DNA of 64,000 nucleotides, from contig NZ_CP048815.1 in NCBI RefSeq assembly GCF_010977555.1, positions 4,890,501 through 4,954,500 of the forward strand. Direction: 5' to 3'. Under the pieces are notes generated by a model. The model made no database searches, was not told where the DNA came from, and was given only the letters and a program-made list of their open reading frames with translations. Source of the DNA: Caulobacter rhizosphaerae. Lineage in GTDB: Bacteria > Pseudomonadota > Alphaproteobacteria > Caulobacterales > Caulobacteraceae. This document shows positions 54,556-63,529 of this stretch, in pieces. Numbering within the stretch: position 1 is the stretch's first letter; every line of letters starts with the position of its first letter. Made by a program: the position numbers and the translations under genes.

Positions 54556-56442
54556 ATGATCCGCCTGTCCCCTCTGGTCGCCACGCTTGTCGGACTGATC
54601 GCTTCGACGGCGATGGCCGAGCCGATCATCCTGCGGGCGGGCCCCGTCGCCTATACCGTCGATCCCGGCACGCTGGAGATCAGGGCGCGGCCGGACGGCG
54701 CGGCGACGGCGCTCCTCATGCCGCCGCTGCACCCGCCCGAGGCGGCCACGATCGCGCCGGAGGGCGAGGGCTGGCGCTGGACGGATGCGGAGGGCCGCTC
54801 GTTCGCCCTGTCCATCGAAGGCCAGGCCCTGCGCTTGCGGATCTCCGGCGTGAAGGGCTCCAGCTTGGCTTGGCCCATGCCGCCGGCGACCGGCGGGACC
54901 TGGCTGATCCCCGACGGGGAAGGCATGGCCTACCGGGCCGACGACCCGTTCTGGCGCGCCGCCTACGCCCAGGAAAAGTGCCTCGGCGGGACAAGCCTGT
55001 TGTCCTTCCCCGCCTGGAGCCATCTGGATGGCGCCCAGGCGGCGACCTACGCCCTGCAGGACGGCCTGCTGTCGAAGCTGTGCCTGCGTGACCAGGACGG
55101 TCTGCAGGCGCGCCTCAGGCACGAGTTCGGCGACGGGGCCCAGACGCTGGACCTGCTGCTGGCGCTGCGGCCGCCCGAGCCGTTGGCGCCGGCGCTGTTC
55201 TACCGCGAGGTTCTGAAGGCGCGCGGTCAGTTGAAGACCTTCGCGGACAAGGCGACGCCGGACTTGCCCCGGCTGTTCGCCGCACCGCACGCCTATGTCT
55301 TCGACGACGGGCGCGAGCTCGACTTCCTGGATGACCTGAAGGCGCTGGGGATCGACCGCATGGTGTTGAGCTACGATCAGGATCCGCGCAGCCACGAGCA
55401 CATCGTCGGTCCGGCCTACCTGGCCAAGGCGAGGGCGCTGGGTTTCCTGGCCGGTCCCTACGAGGCCTTCGACAACGCCCAACCGGCCGCGACGGCGGAC
55501 ATGCCCTCGGCGATCTGGAGCGAAGATCTCTACCCGTCGGGCTGTGTCGTGGACGCGGCGGGCAAGGTCGTGGCCGGCTTCGCCAATCGGGGTTGCGCGA
55601 TGTCCAGCGAGGCCATCGTGCGGCGCTCCGGGCCGTTCTTTCCGGCCCTGCGTTACGCCGGCCACATCAGGGACGGCGCCAGCCAGGTGTTCGTCGACGT
55701 CGACGCCTTCGGAAACTTCCAGGAGGACCACAGTCCGGACCATCCGATGTCGATGGCCCGGGACCGCGACAATCGAAAGGCCCGTCTGGCGCTTGCCATC
55801 GACTCCTTCAAGCTGGTGCTTGGCTCGGAGAACGTCACGGCCTGGAGCAGCGGCGTCGCCCACTATTCGCACGGGACCGCCCAGGCTCACGCCTCGGCCG
55901 TATGGCCGCTGCTGGGCGACCAGAAGCGGTTCGGCGGCTTCTGGCCGCCCGACCGTCCCGGCGTCTTCTTCAAACCGTTCCAGCCGACTCCCGACGAGGC
56001 CCGCGCCCTCTTCGGCGCCGCCGATCGTCTGCCGTTGTTCGAGGCGGTGTTTCACGACTCCGTGGTCGCCTTGGACCGATGGGAGTTTGGTCTGATGAAG
56101 GTCCCTAGCCAGGCGAATGGACGGTTCGCGCGGTCGCTGCTTTACGGGACACCGACGATGTGGAGCTTGGACCGGAACGAGCTGGCGCGGGTGTGGACGT
56201 GGCTCAAGGCGGCGCAGGACGACTTTCGACTGGTCCACGGCGCGGGGCCGCCCGTCGCGCTTACCGGCTTCCGCTGGCTGACGTCCGACCGGCTGGTGCA
56301 GCAGGTCACCTATGCCGACGGTCGCACCCTGATCGCCAACTTCGGCGAGACCACCTGGCAAGGCCTGGGAACCGATTGCGTGCGCGTGAACAAGCCAGGC
56401 CGACGGGCGGTCGATCTTTGCCCGCCGACCAATCGCCCCTAG
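54556..56442 (+). CDS. Secreted probable glycoside hydrolase (GH101/GH129-like)
   Basis: 628 residues from ATG 54556 (GGAAG 7 nt upstream). The signal peptide is 'MIRLSPLVATLVGLIASTAMA'. A beta-rich N-terminal domain (about 22-245) is followed by a central alpha/beta barrel-like domain ('[51 protein letters not shown]', 'QVFVDVDAFGNFQEDHSPDHPMSMARDRDNRKARLALAIDSFKLVLGSENVTAWSSG', 'LPLFEAVFHDSVVALDRWEFGLMKV'). A C-terminal beta domain ends the protein. The Asp-rich barrel strands look like GH101/GH129-type alpha-N-acetylgalactosaminidases, but the assignment is tentative. Confidence 0.6.
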   Translation: MIRLSPLVATLVGLIASTAMAEPIILRAGPVAYTVDPGTLEIRARPDGAATALLMPPLHPPEAATIAPEGEGWRWTDAEGRSFALSIEGQALRLRISGVKGSSLAWPMPPATGGTWLIPDGEGMAYRADDPFWRAAYAQEKCLGGTSLLSFPAWSHLDGAQAATYALQDGLLSKLCLRDQDGLQARLRHEFGDGAQTLDLLLALRPPEPLAPALFYREVLKARGQLKTFADKATPDLPRLFAAPHAYVFDDGRELDFLDDLKALGIDRMVLSYDQDPRSHEHIVGPAYLAKARALGFLAGPYEAFDNAQPAATADMPSAIWSEDLYPSGCVVDAAGKVVAGFANRGCAMSSEAIVRRSGPFFPALRYAGHIRDGASQVFVDVDAFGNFQEDHSPDHPMSMARDRDNRKARLALAIDSFKLVLGSENVTAWSSGVAHYSHGTAQAHASAVWPLLGDQKRFGGFWPPDRPGVFFKPFQPTPDEARALFGAADRLPLFEAVFHDSVVALDRWEFGLMKVPSQANGRFARSLLYGTPTMWSLDRNELARVWTWLKAAQDDFRLVHGAGPPVALTGFRWLTSDRLVQQVTYADGRTLIANFGETTWQGLGTDCVRVNKPGRRAVDLCPPTNRP

Positions 56443-56601
56443 CGGGTCGCGCCAACAGGCCGAGGCGGTCTGCATTTCGGGCCTTCTCCCAAGGCGCACG
56501 GGCGAAACTGCAGGTGGCGCCTCACACTCGTCACGGGTTAAGCTTGGCTTGCGGCGGGACGAGAGTGGCGGCGCGTAACCTCAATACGACGTTCGAGCGC
56601 C

Positions 56602-57660
56602 ATGGAATCCGCCCAGGTCCTGACCCCCGCCACCCTGACGCCGTTCCTGCTGAACGTCGCGCCGGTTCTGCCGATCTTCATCTGGGGCCCGCCCGGTATT
56701 GGCAAGTCGGCCCTGGTGCGCGAGTTCGCGGACGCCGTCGGCCTGCCGTGCGTCTCCTTGCTGGGCTCCCAGCTGGCGCCGGAAGACATCATCGGCGTGC
56801 CGCAGATCGTCGACGGCAAGTCGCGGTTCTGCCCGCCGACCCTGATCGCCCGCGACGAGCCCTATTGCCTGTTCCTGGACGAGCTGAACGCCTGCTCGCA
56901 GGAGGTCCAGAAGGCCTTCTATTCCCTGGTGCTCGATCGTCGGGTCGGCGAGTTCGAGCTCCCGAAGGGAACGATCGTTATCGGAGCCGGCAATCGCGCC
57001 GAGGACGCGGCGATCACGCGGCCGCTGTCGTCGGCCCTGGTCAACCGGCTGGTCCACGTCCAGCTGCGCGCCTCGGCCAAGGACTGGCTCGACTGGGCCA
57101 ATCGCAGCGGCCTGCACGAGCTGGTGGTCTCCTATGTGACCCAGCGCTCGGACCACCTGTGGTCCAAGCCGCCCAAGCACGAGGAGCCGTTCTCCACGCC
57201 CCGGGCCTGGGACATGATGTCCAACGCCCTGAAGGCCTACGGTCCGGCGATCACCCTGGAAGAGATCAACGTTCTGGCCAGCGGCCTGCTGACCCCCGCC
57301 CATGCCCGTCAGTTCGTGGCCTTCGCCAAGCTGCGCGACCGCGAGCACGACCTGGCCGCCATCCTCAAGGGCGATCGCGGCTGGCCGGAGCGTCCGGACG
57401 AACGCGACATTCTCTATTTCCTGGTCCAGCAGCTCCGCGACCGCCTGATCAAGGAGCTGCCCGACGATGAGACGAAGATGGGACGCGACACCCGGCAACT
57501 GGCCAATCGCGCCAAGGAGCTGATCGTCAGCCTGTCGCGGATCTCGACCGAGTTGGCCCAATTGGTCGTCACCGAAGCGGAGAGCGGCGCGACCCTGCCG
57601 GCCTGGTACACGATCGACCTCGCCCGCGCCCTCCCGCGCCTGGCCGCCCAGCGCGCCTGA
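56602..57660 (+). CDS. MoxR-type AAA+ ATPase
   Basis: 352 residues from ATG 56602. Walker A is 'IFIWGPPGIGKSALV' (about 27-41) and Walker B 'PYCLFLDELNACSQEVQKAFYSLV' (DEL). Sensor-type 'IVIGAGNRAEDAAITRPLSSALVNRLVHVQL' is present. C-terminal helices 'TPRAWDMMSNALKAYG' and beyond are typical of MoxR. MoxR ATPases act as chaperones that load or activate VWA-domain partners; the next gene, 4 bp away, encodes one. The pair likely works as a unit. Confidence 0.9.
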   Translation: MESAQVLTPATLTPFLLNVAPVLPIFIWGPPGIGKSALVREFADAVGLPCVSLLGSQLAPEDIIGVPQIVDGKSRFCPPTLIARDEPYCLFLDELNACSQEVQKAFYSLVLDRRVGEFELPKGTIVIGAGNRAEDAAITRPLSSALVNRLVHVQLRASAKDWLDWANRSGLHELVVSYVTQRSDHLWSKPPKHEEPFSTPRAWDMMSNALKAYGPAITLEEINVLASGLLTPAHARQFVAFAKLRDREHDLAAILKGDRGWPERPDERDILYFLVQQLRDRLIKELPDDETKMGRDTRQLANRAKELIVSLSRISTELAQLVVTEAESGATLPAWYTIDLARALPRLAAQRA

Positions 57661-57664
57661 CGCC

Positions 57665-59539
57665 GTGTCCAAGGCGCGCAAGGATCCGCCCAAGGAGAAC
57701 ATCCGCGCGATCGAGGCCGGGGTGAACCTGCTGCGCGCCCATCCCCTGTTCGGGGCGCTTGGACTGGACCGGTGGTGGACGCCGCACCTGAAAGGCGAAC
57801 CGTTTTCGCCCAAAGGCTATGCGCGGCTGCACAGCCATCCTCACGACCATCGCCAGCGCGAGGGCTTCGCGACCACCGTCGAGGCCAACCCGTGGCAGCG
57901 GGCGACACCGGAGGAATGGGCCCACGTGCTGGGCCAGGCGCTGCTGCACATCTATTTATGCCATGCCGATCCGGAGCGGTCGGACGACGCCTGGCCCGTG
58001 GCCTGCGAGGTGGTGGCGGAGGAGTTCCTGCGCGCGCTCGATGTGGGCCGACGTCCTGAGGCGCTGCGTCCGGCCGATCTCCCGTCGCTGGGCCGCGATG
58101 TCGAGTCCGTAGCCAACGCCCTGCGCGAGGGCGGCGCCTCGCTACTGGCCCTGTATGGCGGCGTCGGCCTGGCCGCCGGCGCGCCCAGCTTCACCTTCAC
58201 CAGCGGTCTTCCGCCTCTGCCGGCGAAGGTGCGCCGAGAGCGTCAGGAGATCCTGGCCGCCGCCATTCGCGCCAGCGTGGTCAAGGCGATCTCGGCGGCC
58301 GGCGACACGGCGCGCGGCGTGTCGACGGCGCAGCGCAATCCCAATTCCATGGCCCAGAGGGCGCGCTCCTGGTTCGTGGCCAGCTACCCGCTGCTGGGGG
58401 CGCTGGCCGCCGCCTTCGAGATCGTCGAGGACGCCGCCCTCTGCGAACTGCACGACATCGCCGTCGCCGCCGTCGATAGCGAGCTGCGGCGCGTCTACAT
58501 CAATCCCAAGTTCGCCTGGACCTATCCGGGCATGCAGTTCGTGATGGCCCATGAGCTTCTGCATGTCGGCCTGCGCCACGAGGCTCGCCGACAAGGGCGC
58601 GAGCCCTATCTGTGGAACGTGGCCTGCGACTACGTGATCAATGGCTGGCTGGTCGAGATGGGCGTCGGCGAGTTTCCCACCGACGATCTGCTGTTGGACC
58701 CCGAGCTGGGCTTCGAGAAGGAGTCGGCCGAGGCCATCTACGATCGGATCGTCGGCGACCTGCGCCTGACCCGCCGCCTGAACAAGGCCCGCACCCTGCG
58801 CGGCCAGGGCAAGGTCGACATCATCAGCGAGCGCCCGCCGGCCTGGTGGAGCGGCCCTGGCACGGACCTCGACGCCTTCTATCGCCGGGCCTTGGCCGAT
58901 GGCCTGGACCTGCACGTCGCCTCGGGGACCCGCGGCCTGTTGCCCGGCGATCTCGTCGAGGAAATCCGGGCCATCCAGCAGCGGCCAATCCCTTGGGACG
59001 TGCAACTGGGCCAGTGGATGGACGCCTTCTTCCCGCCGCTGGAGGCCAAGCGCAGCTTCGCCCGGGCCAGCCGCCGCCAGGCCTCGACGCCCGACATTCC
59101 CCGGCCGATCTGGTTGCGCCCGGAAGAGCGCTTGGCCGCCCGGACCTTCGGTGTGGTGCTCGACACGTCCGGTTCGATGCCGCCGCGCCTGCTGGCCCGA
59201 GCCCTGGGCGCCATCGCCAGCTACGCCCTGAGCCGCGAAGTACCACGGGTACGGGTTCTTCAGTGCGACGCCGGCGTTCACGACATGGGCTATGTCGAGC
59301 CCGAAACGCTCCTTGGTCAGGTGGAGGTGCGTGGCCGGGGCGGCACCGTGCTGCAGCCGGCGATCACGCGCCTGGAGGCCGACGCTCGCTTTCCCAAGGA
59401 CGCGCCAATCCTGGTGATCACCGACGGAGGCTGCGATGCGCTTTCGATCCGTCGAGAACATGCGTTCCTGATGCCTGAAGGCGCGCGGCTGCCCTTTCAT
59501 ACGCGCGCCCCGCGCTTCGCGTTCGAGCGTGGCGACTAG
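57665..59539 (+). CDS. Metallopeptidase-like/VWA-like protein paired with MoxR (DUF2201-type)
   Basis: 624 residues from GTG 57665. A zinc-peptidase-like motif is visible: 'GMQFVMAHELLHVGLRHEARRQGREPYLWNVACDYVING' (HExxH plus a downstream Asp, about 290-328), as in the DUF2201 N-terminal domain. The C-terminal VWA-like domain has a MIDAS-type DTSGSM in 'TFGVVLDTSGSMPPRLLARALGAIASYAL' (about 495-523) and 'VRGRGGTVLQPAITRLEAD', 'PILVITDGGCD'. The N-terminal 200 residues contain a possible 'LGQALLHIYLCHADPERSDDAWPVACEVVAEEFL' helical bundle. Substrate and trigger are unknown. Confidence 0.8.
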   Translation: MSKARKDPPKENIRAIEAGVNLLRAHPLFGALGLDRWWTPHLKGEPFSPKGYARLHSHPHDHRQREGFATTVEANPWQRATPEEWAHVLGQALLHIYLCHADPERSDDAWPVACEVVAEEFLRALDVGRRPEALRPADLPSLGRDVESVANALREGGASLLALYGGVGLAAGAPSFTFTSGLPPLPAKVRRERQEILAAAIRASVVKAISAAGDTARGVSTAQRNPNSMAQRARSWFVASYPLLGALAAAFEIVEDAALCELHDIAVAAVDSELRRVYINPKFAWTYPGMQFVMAHELLHVGLRHEARRQGREPYLWNVACDYVINGWLVEMGVGEFPTDDLLLDPELGFEKESAEAIYDRIVGDLRLTRRLNKARTLRGQGKVDIISERPPAWWSGPGTDLDAFYRRALADGLDLHVASGTRGLLPGDLVEEIRAIQQRPIPWDVQLGQWMDAFFPPLEAKRSFARASRRQASTPDIPRPIWLRPEERLAARTFGVVLDTSGSMPPRLLARALGAIASYALSREVPRVRVLQCDAGVHDMGYVEPETLLGQVEVRGRGGTVLQPAITRLEADARFPKDAPILVITDGGCDALSIRREHAFLMPEGARLPFHTRAPRFAFERGD

Positions 59540-59591
59540 TCGCCAGATCGCGTCGCTCCCCCGGGGTGAACAACCTTCACAGCTTCGACAC

Positions 59592-60584
59592 CTAGAGCCG
59601 CAGCCCGCACAGCCCGGCGGTGATCGCCGCCGAGAGCGCGGCCGCGCCCGCCAGGCCCGCGCCCCACAGGCCGTTCACGAGCTCCCGGCGAACGCCGTGT
59701 GCGAGCAGCACCTGGCGCAGGCCGCAGACCAGGTGAGCGACGACGAAGAAGGCGCCCAAGGCGTAGTGCGGTACGAGCCGAATGTTCCAGGCGTCCCGCA
59801 ACAGGCCGTCGGGCGCGCCCGTGGCCCAGGCCCAGTCGGTTTGGATGTGATGGATCATCCGCGCGGACACGAACGCCGAGTTCATGTGGGTGAGGATGAA
59901 GGCCGCCAGATAGGCGCCCGACCCCACCTGGATCGCCCGCGCCAGGTCCAGCGGACGAGCGCTCCACCGCCAGGCCATGGCGAGCCCGCCGAGCACCTGC
60001 AACAGAAACAGGATCACCAGCACCGGCTCGACGAAGGGTGACCGATAAACCACGCGGCCCAGCTTCATGAGGCGTGCGTGCGCGTCCGGACCCAGCAGGC
60101 CCGTCAGGTGATTGAAGAGGTGGAAGGCCACGAACAGCAGGATCAGGACGGCCGCCACGCCGTGGGCGACCCGCAGGCGAGGCCACGACCGCGGCTCGCG
60201 TTCGGTCCCGGCGGACTTGCCGAGCGCCGTCGCCAGACCCAGGCCGATCCACAGGACGGACCAGGGCCAGACATCCTTCACGGGCGAATGCAGCAGGCCG
60301 GCCAGGACGCCGGTCAGGACGAACAGGGGCGGCGCGGCCAGTCCGGCGAAGGCAAGGCGGCGGGTCGCGACGCTACGCTGTCCAGCGCGGGACAAGGCCA
60401 GCGCCAGGCACGACAGCGGCAGGGCGAAGGCGACGGCCAGCCAGGCGCCCGCGACCAGCGTCAGGCCTTCGGTCGCCGCCGCGCCATGAAACGCTCTCAA
60501 CGCCCAGGGATAGAGCAACGCCGCCGCGACGGGCGGCCAGGGCGCCAGGCCCCGTCGCCCGTCCGCTGAAACCTCTGTCGACAC
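59592..60584 (-). CDS. Multi-spanning membrane protein with heme-ligand-like histidines
   Basis: About 330 residues from GTG 60584 (GAGGG 6 nt upstream); an ATG at 60647 would cover the MocR operator, so I reject it. Eight or so hydrophobic helices. Histidines sit inside helices: 'LFVAFHLFNHLTGLLG', 'AAFILTHMNSAFVSARMIHHIQ' and 'LVPHYALGAFFVVAHLVCGLRQVLLAHGVRR', resembling the heme b ligands of succinate dehydrogenase/cytochrome b-type membrane subunits. No soluble redox partner is encoded nearby. It is divergent from the MocR regulator and probably under its control. Confidence 0.65.
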   Translation of the reverse strand: MSTEVSADGRRGLAPWPPVAAALLYPWALRAFHGAAATEGLTLVAGAWLAVAFALPLSCLALALSRAGQRSVATRRLAFAGLAAPPLFVLTGVLAGLLHSPVKDVWPWSVLWIGLGLATALGKSAGTEREPRSWPRLRVAHGVAAVLILLFVAFHLFNHLTGLLGPDAHARLMKLGRVVYRSPFVEPVLVILFLLQVLGGLAMAWRWSARPLDLARAIQVGSGAYLAAFILTHMNSAFVSARMIHHIQTDWAWATGAPDGLLRDAWNIRLVPHYALGAFFVVAHLVCGLRQVLLAHGVRRELVNGLWGAGLAGAAALSAAITAGLCGLRL

Positions 60585-60638
60585 GCCGCGACCCTCGTTC
60601 GCCGCGCACCACGGCGGCGGTCGGACTAGAAAGCCGCA

Positions 60639-60684
60639 ATGGTCCATTGCATAGGGCCAAATCTGGTGAAATTTGGTGGACCAT
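60639..60684. promoter_or_regulatory. Nested dyad overlapping the MocR start codon
   Basis: Outer repeat ATGGTCCA (60639-60646) / TGGACCAT (60677-60684); inner repeat CCAAAT (60657-60662) / ATTTGG (60671-60676). The right outer arm includes the ATG of the regulator gene. The arrangement suits autorepression by the MocR protein and control of the divergent membrane-protein gene. Confidence 0.6.
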
Positions 60685-62089
60685 GAACCCAGCGCCTGAC
60701 CTTGACGCCTTCGCCATCGACCGGACTTCCGAGCTGCCGCTGCACCACCAGCTCTATGAGCGGATCCACGTCGCGATCCGTGACGGCCGTTTGCCGCCAG
60801 GGACGCGGCTGCCCTCGACCCGCAGCCTCTCGACCCAGCTAGGCGTCGCGCGCGGCACCGTCGACGCCGTCTACGCCCGCCTGGCTGGCGAGGGGCGCCT
60901 GACGGCCCGCCGTCCAGGCGGGACGGTGGTCAGCCCCGGTTTTCGCTCGCCGTCCGGCGCGCCCATGCCCTCGCCCGCGGCGCGGCGGCAGGAGCCGTCC
61001 GAGCCTTGGCTGCCCCTGCAGTTGGGCTTGCCGGCGCTGGATCTCTTCCCGCGCAAGACCTGGACCCGCATCCTCGCTCGGCGGGCGCGCCAGCTGCCGG
61101 TCGACGAGATGGTCGCGCCCGATCCGATGGGTCTGCCGGCGCTGCGCGAGGCGATCGCCGCCTATCTGGCGGTGTCGCGCGGGGTCACCTGCGACCCCCA
61201 CCAGATCGTCATCACCCACGGCTATCAGGACGCCCTGAACTTGACCGCCGATCTTGTGCTGACCGGGGGCGACGAGGTCTTGATCGAGGATCCGGGCTAC
61301 GGTTTCGTCCAGCGGGCGCTGCGCGCGAGGACCATGACCGTCGTCGCGGCGCCGGTCGACGAGGCGGGATTGCGCGTCGATTGGGCGCGCGCGCACGCGC
61401 CCCGCGCCAAGCTGGCGATCGTCACGCCGGCGCACCAGTTCCCGCTCGGCGTCACCCTCTCGCCAGCCCGACGCCGCGCCCTGCTGGCCTGGGCCACCGA
61501 AGGCGAGCGCTGGATCCTGGAAGACGATTACGACAGCGAGTTCCATTACAGCGGCCACAAGCCCGCGGCCCTGAAAGCCATGGATGTGGACCAGCGGGTC
61601 TTCTACGCCGGCAGCTTCAGCAAGTCGCTGCTGCCGTCACTGCGGCTGGGCTATCTGGTCCTTCCGCCGCAACTGGCGAACGCCGCCGGGACGGCCCAGC
61701 AGCTGCGCCACCGCGGGGTGGCGATGTTCGAGCAGCTGGCCGTGGCCGACCTGATGCGCCAAGGCCACTTCGCCCGGCACCTGCGCCGCATGACGGTGCG
61801 CTACAAGGCGCGGCGGAACGCGCTGGTCGCCGCGCTGGAACGCCGGTTCGGCGACAGGATCGTCCTTACCCACAGCGCCGGCGGCCTGCATGTGCTGGGG
61901 CGCTTTCCCGGACAGGGCGACGATGTCGCCCTGGCGCGGCGGGCGCGGGCGGTCGACCTCGGGCCGGCGCCGCTGTCGGGTCAGTACCTGACGCCCGGCG
62001 AGGATCAGGGCCTGCTGATGAGCTTCACCAACGTCCCCAAAGACCGAGCCGACGAGATCGTTGCGAGGTTGGCGGGCGCGATAGGATGA
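60683..62089 (+). CDS. MocR-family GntR/aminotransferase-fusion regulator
   Basis: 468 residues from ATG 60683. The N-terminal GntR winged HTH is 'LPLHHQLYERIHVAIRDGRLPPGTRLPSTRSLSTQLGVARGTVDAVYARLAGEGRL' (about 18-73). After a linker (about 85-115) comes a fold-type I aminotransferase domain with 'ITHGYQDALNLTADLVL', 'VIEDPGYG'-like 'LIEDPGYGFVQRAL', 'VTPAHQFPLG', 'ILEDDYDSEFHY' and the PLP lysine in 'YAGSFSKSLLPSLRLGYL'. MocR proteins sense PLP-linked amines or vitamers; the ligand here is unknown. Confidence 0.92.
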   Translation: MNPAPDLDAFAIDRTSELPLHHQLYERIHVAIRDGRLPPGTRLPSTRSLSTQLGVARGTVDAVYARLAGEGRLTARRPGGTVVSPGFRSPSGAPMPSPAARRQEPSEPWLPLQLGLPALDLFPRKTWTRILARRARQLPVDEMVAPDPMGLPALREAIAAYLAVSRGVTCDPHQIVITHGYQDALNLTADLVLTGGDEVLIEDPGYGFVQRALRARTMTVVAAPVDEAGLRVDWARAHAPRAKLAIVTPAHQFPLGVTLSPARRRALLAWATEGERWILEDDYDSEFHYSGHKPAALKAMDVDQRVFYAGSFSKSLLPSLRLGYLVLPPQLANAAGTAQQLRHRGVAMFEQLAVADLMRQGHFARHLRRMTVRYKARRNALVAALERRFGDRIVLTHSAGGLHVLGRFPGQGDDVALARRARAVDLGPAPLSGQYLTPGEDQGLLMSFTNVPKDRADEIVARLAGAIG

Positions 62090-62296
62090 AACGTGTGGAA
62101 GACGCGCCGCCCAAGTGAACGGCGGCCTGTTCCTCGCGCTCCTCCTTCGACGAGAAGGATCCGCCACCGCAGCCGCCTCAGTGGCTCGGAGTCTGGGACG
62201 GTCGTGCGCCGCTCGCGGCCATTGGAGCGCCCTTCAGAAACCGGACATTCAAGCGCTTGGCGATGACGACCGGCGACTGAAGGGCTTGGCCAAGGC

Positions 62297-63529
62297 CTAG
62301 AAGAGGAAGTTGTGGTAGGCGATCGCGTCGAGCCCGACGCCGGACAGCTGGACGACGTCATCGAGATGCCCGCCGGCTCCGTCCACCGTTCCGGCGAACA
62401 CGAAAACGTCCGCGCCCACCTTTACGGCGGCGTAGACATTGGTCGGGTCGCCAGGGACGAGACGCGCCATCGCGAAGGCAAGAGCGTCCGCGTAGCTGTC
62501 CGCCGTCGAGGTCTGGAAAGACCAGGCCCCTTCTCCCGCCGCCCTCAGGGCGTTGTTGAAGACCAACTGATCGTCGAGCCCGAACCCGGTGATGATGTCC
62601 ACGCCTCCGCCCTGGGCGTCGGTCGCCACAGAGTCGCCGACGTCGAAGACGAAATAGTCCTTTTGCGCACCGCCGCTCAGCGTGTCCTGCCCCTGCCCGC
62701 CGACCAGGGTGTCCTGGCCTTCGCCGCCGACCAGGACGTCGTCGCCATCGCCGCCACGGAGCACGTCTCCGCCTTGGGCGCTCGCCGTCAGGAGATCGTC
62801 ACCGGCGCCGCCATCCAACAGGTCTCCGCCGCCTATGGCGGTGAGCGTGTCGTTTCCGCCGTTGCCGAAAAGTCCGTTCTCCGCCGCGTTGCCGATGAAG
62901 GCGTCGTCGTAATTGGAGCCCCAGATACCCTCCACGGAGATCAGCTTGTCCGAGCCGTGTCGCGCCGGATCGTAGGGGTATTGCACCGGGATGCGCAGGT
63001 CGACGAAAGCGCCCGCCGCGACGCCGTCGTCATAGCTGATGGTGTCGTACCCCTGGCCGCCGTCGATGAAATCGACACCGGCGCCGCCCTCGAAATGGTC
63101 GTCGCCGGCGCCGCCGATCAGCGTGTCGTCGCCTTGCGCCCCATGCAGATAGTTGGCGCCCGCATCCCCGATCAGAACGTCGTTGTGCACGGAGCCATAG
63201 AGGTTTTCGACGCCGTTGAGCACATCCACGCCACCGCCGCCGGTGGTCTGGGGCGTCGCCAGGTTCAGGTCCACCCTGACGCTGGCGGTCGCATCCTCGT
63301 AGGAGGCCCAGTCGTTCCCGCTCCCGCCATCGATCGTGTCGTCGCCGGACCCGCCCAGCAGGTAGTCGTCCCCTCCGCCGCCGCGCAAGATATCGTTGCC
63401 GGCGCCGCCCGCCAGGACGTCATCGCCTGAACCGCCCTGGAGCGTATCGGCCCCGCCATAGCCATAGAGCACATCGTTTCCCGCGCCGCCGATCAAGACA
63501 TCGGCGCGATCTCTAAGGGGCTTTCGCAA
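62297..63529 (-). CDS. RTX/hemolysin-type calcium-binding repeat protein, probably N-terminally truncated
   Basis: Up to 410 residues from TTG 63529 (another TTG at 63496). It begins almost directly in GGxGxDxU repeats ('[29 protein letters not shown]'), with no preceding passenger or adhesion domain. Further repeat blocks lie at about 115-170 and 205-295. The C-terminal about 100 residues lack repeats and end hydrophobic ('[10 protein letters not shown]'), like a type I secretion signal. The start overlaps the hipA stop by 17 bp, so its 5' part may have been lost by recombination, or it starts from the hipA transcript. Confidence 0.7.
   Translation of the reverse strand: MRKPLRDRADVLIGGAGNDVLYGYGGADTLQGGSGDDVLAGGAGNDILRGGGGDDYLLGGSGDDTIDGGSGNDWASYEDATASVRVDLNLATPQTTGGGGVDVLNGVENLYGSVHNDVLIGDAGANYLHGAQGDDTLIGGAGDDHFEGGAGVDFIDGGQGYDTISYDDGVAAGAFVDLRIPVQYPYDPARHGSDKLISVEGIWGSNYDDAFIGNAAENGLFGNGGNDTLTAIGGGDLLDGGAGDDLLTASAQGGDVLRGGDGDDVLVGGEGQDTLVGGQGQDTLSGGAQKDYFVFDVGDSVATDAQGGGVDIITGFGLDDQLVFNNALRAAGEGAWSFQTSTADSYADALAFAMARLVPGDPTNVYAAVKVGADVFVFAGTVDGAGGHLDDVVQLSGVGLDAIAYHNFLF

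Noticed and set aside
62115..62300. A 61-codon frame between the MocR and RTX genes
   Set aside because: Low-complexity translation, no ribosome-binding site and no similarity to any pattern I know.
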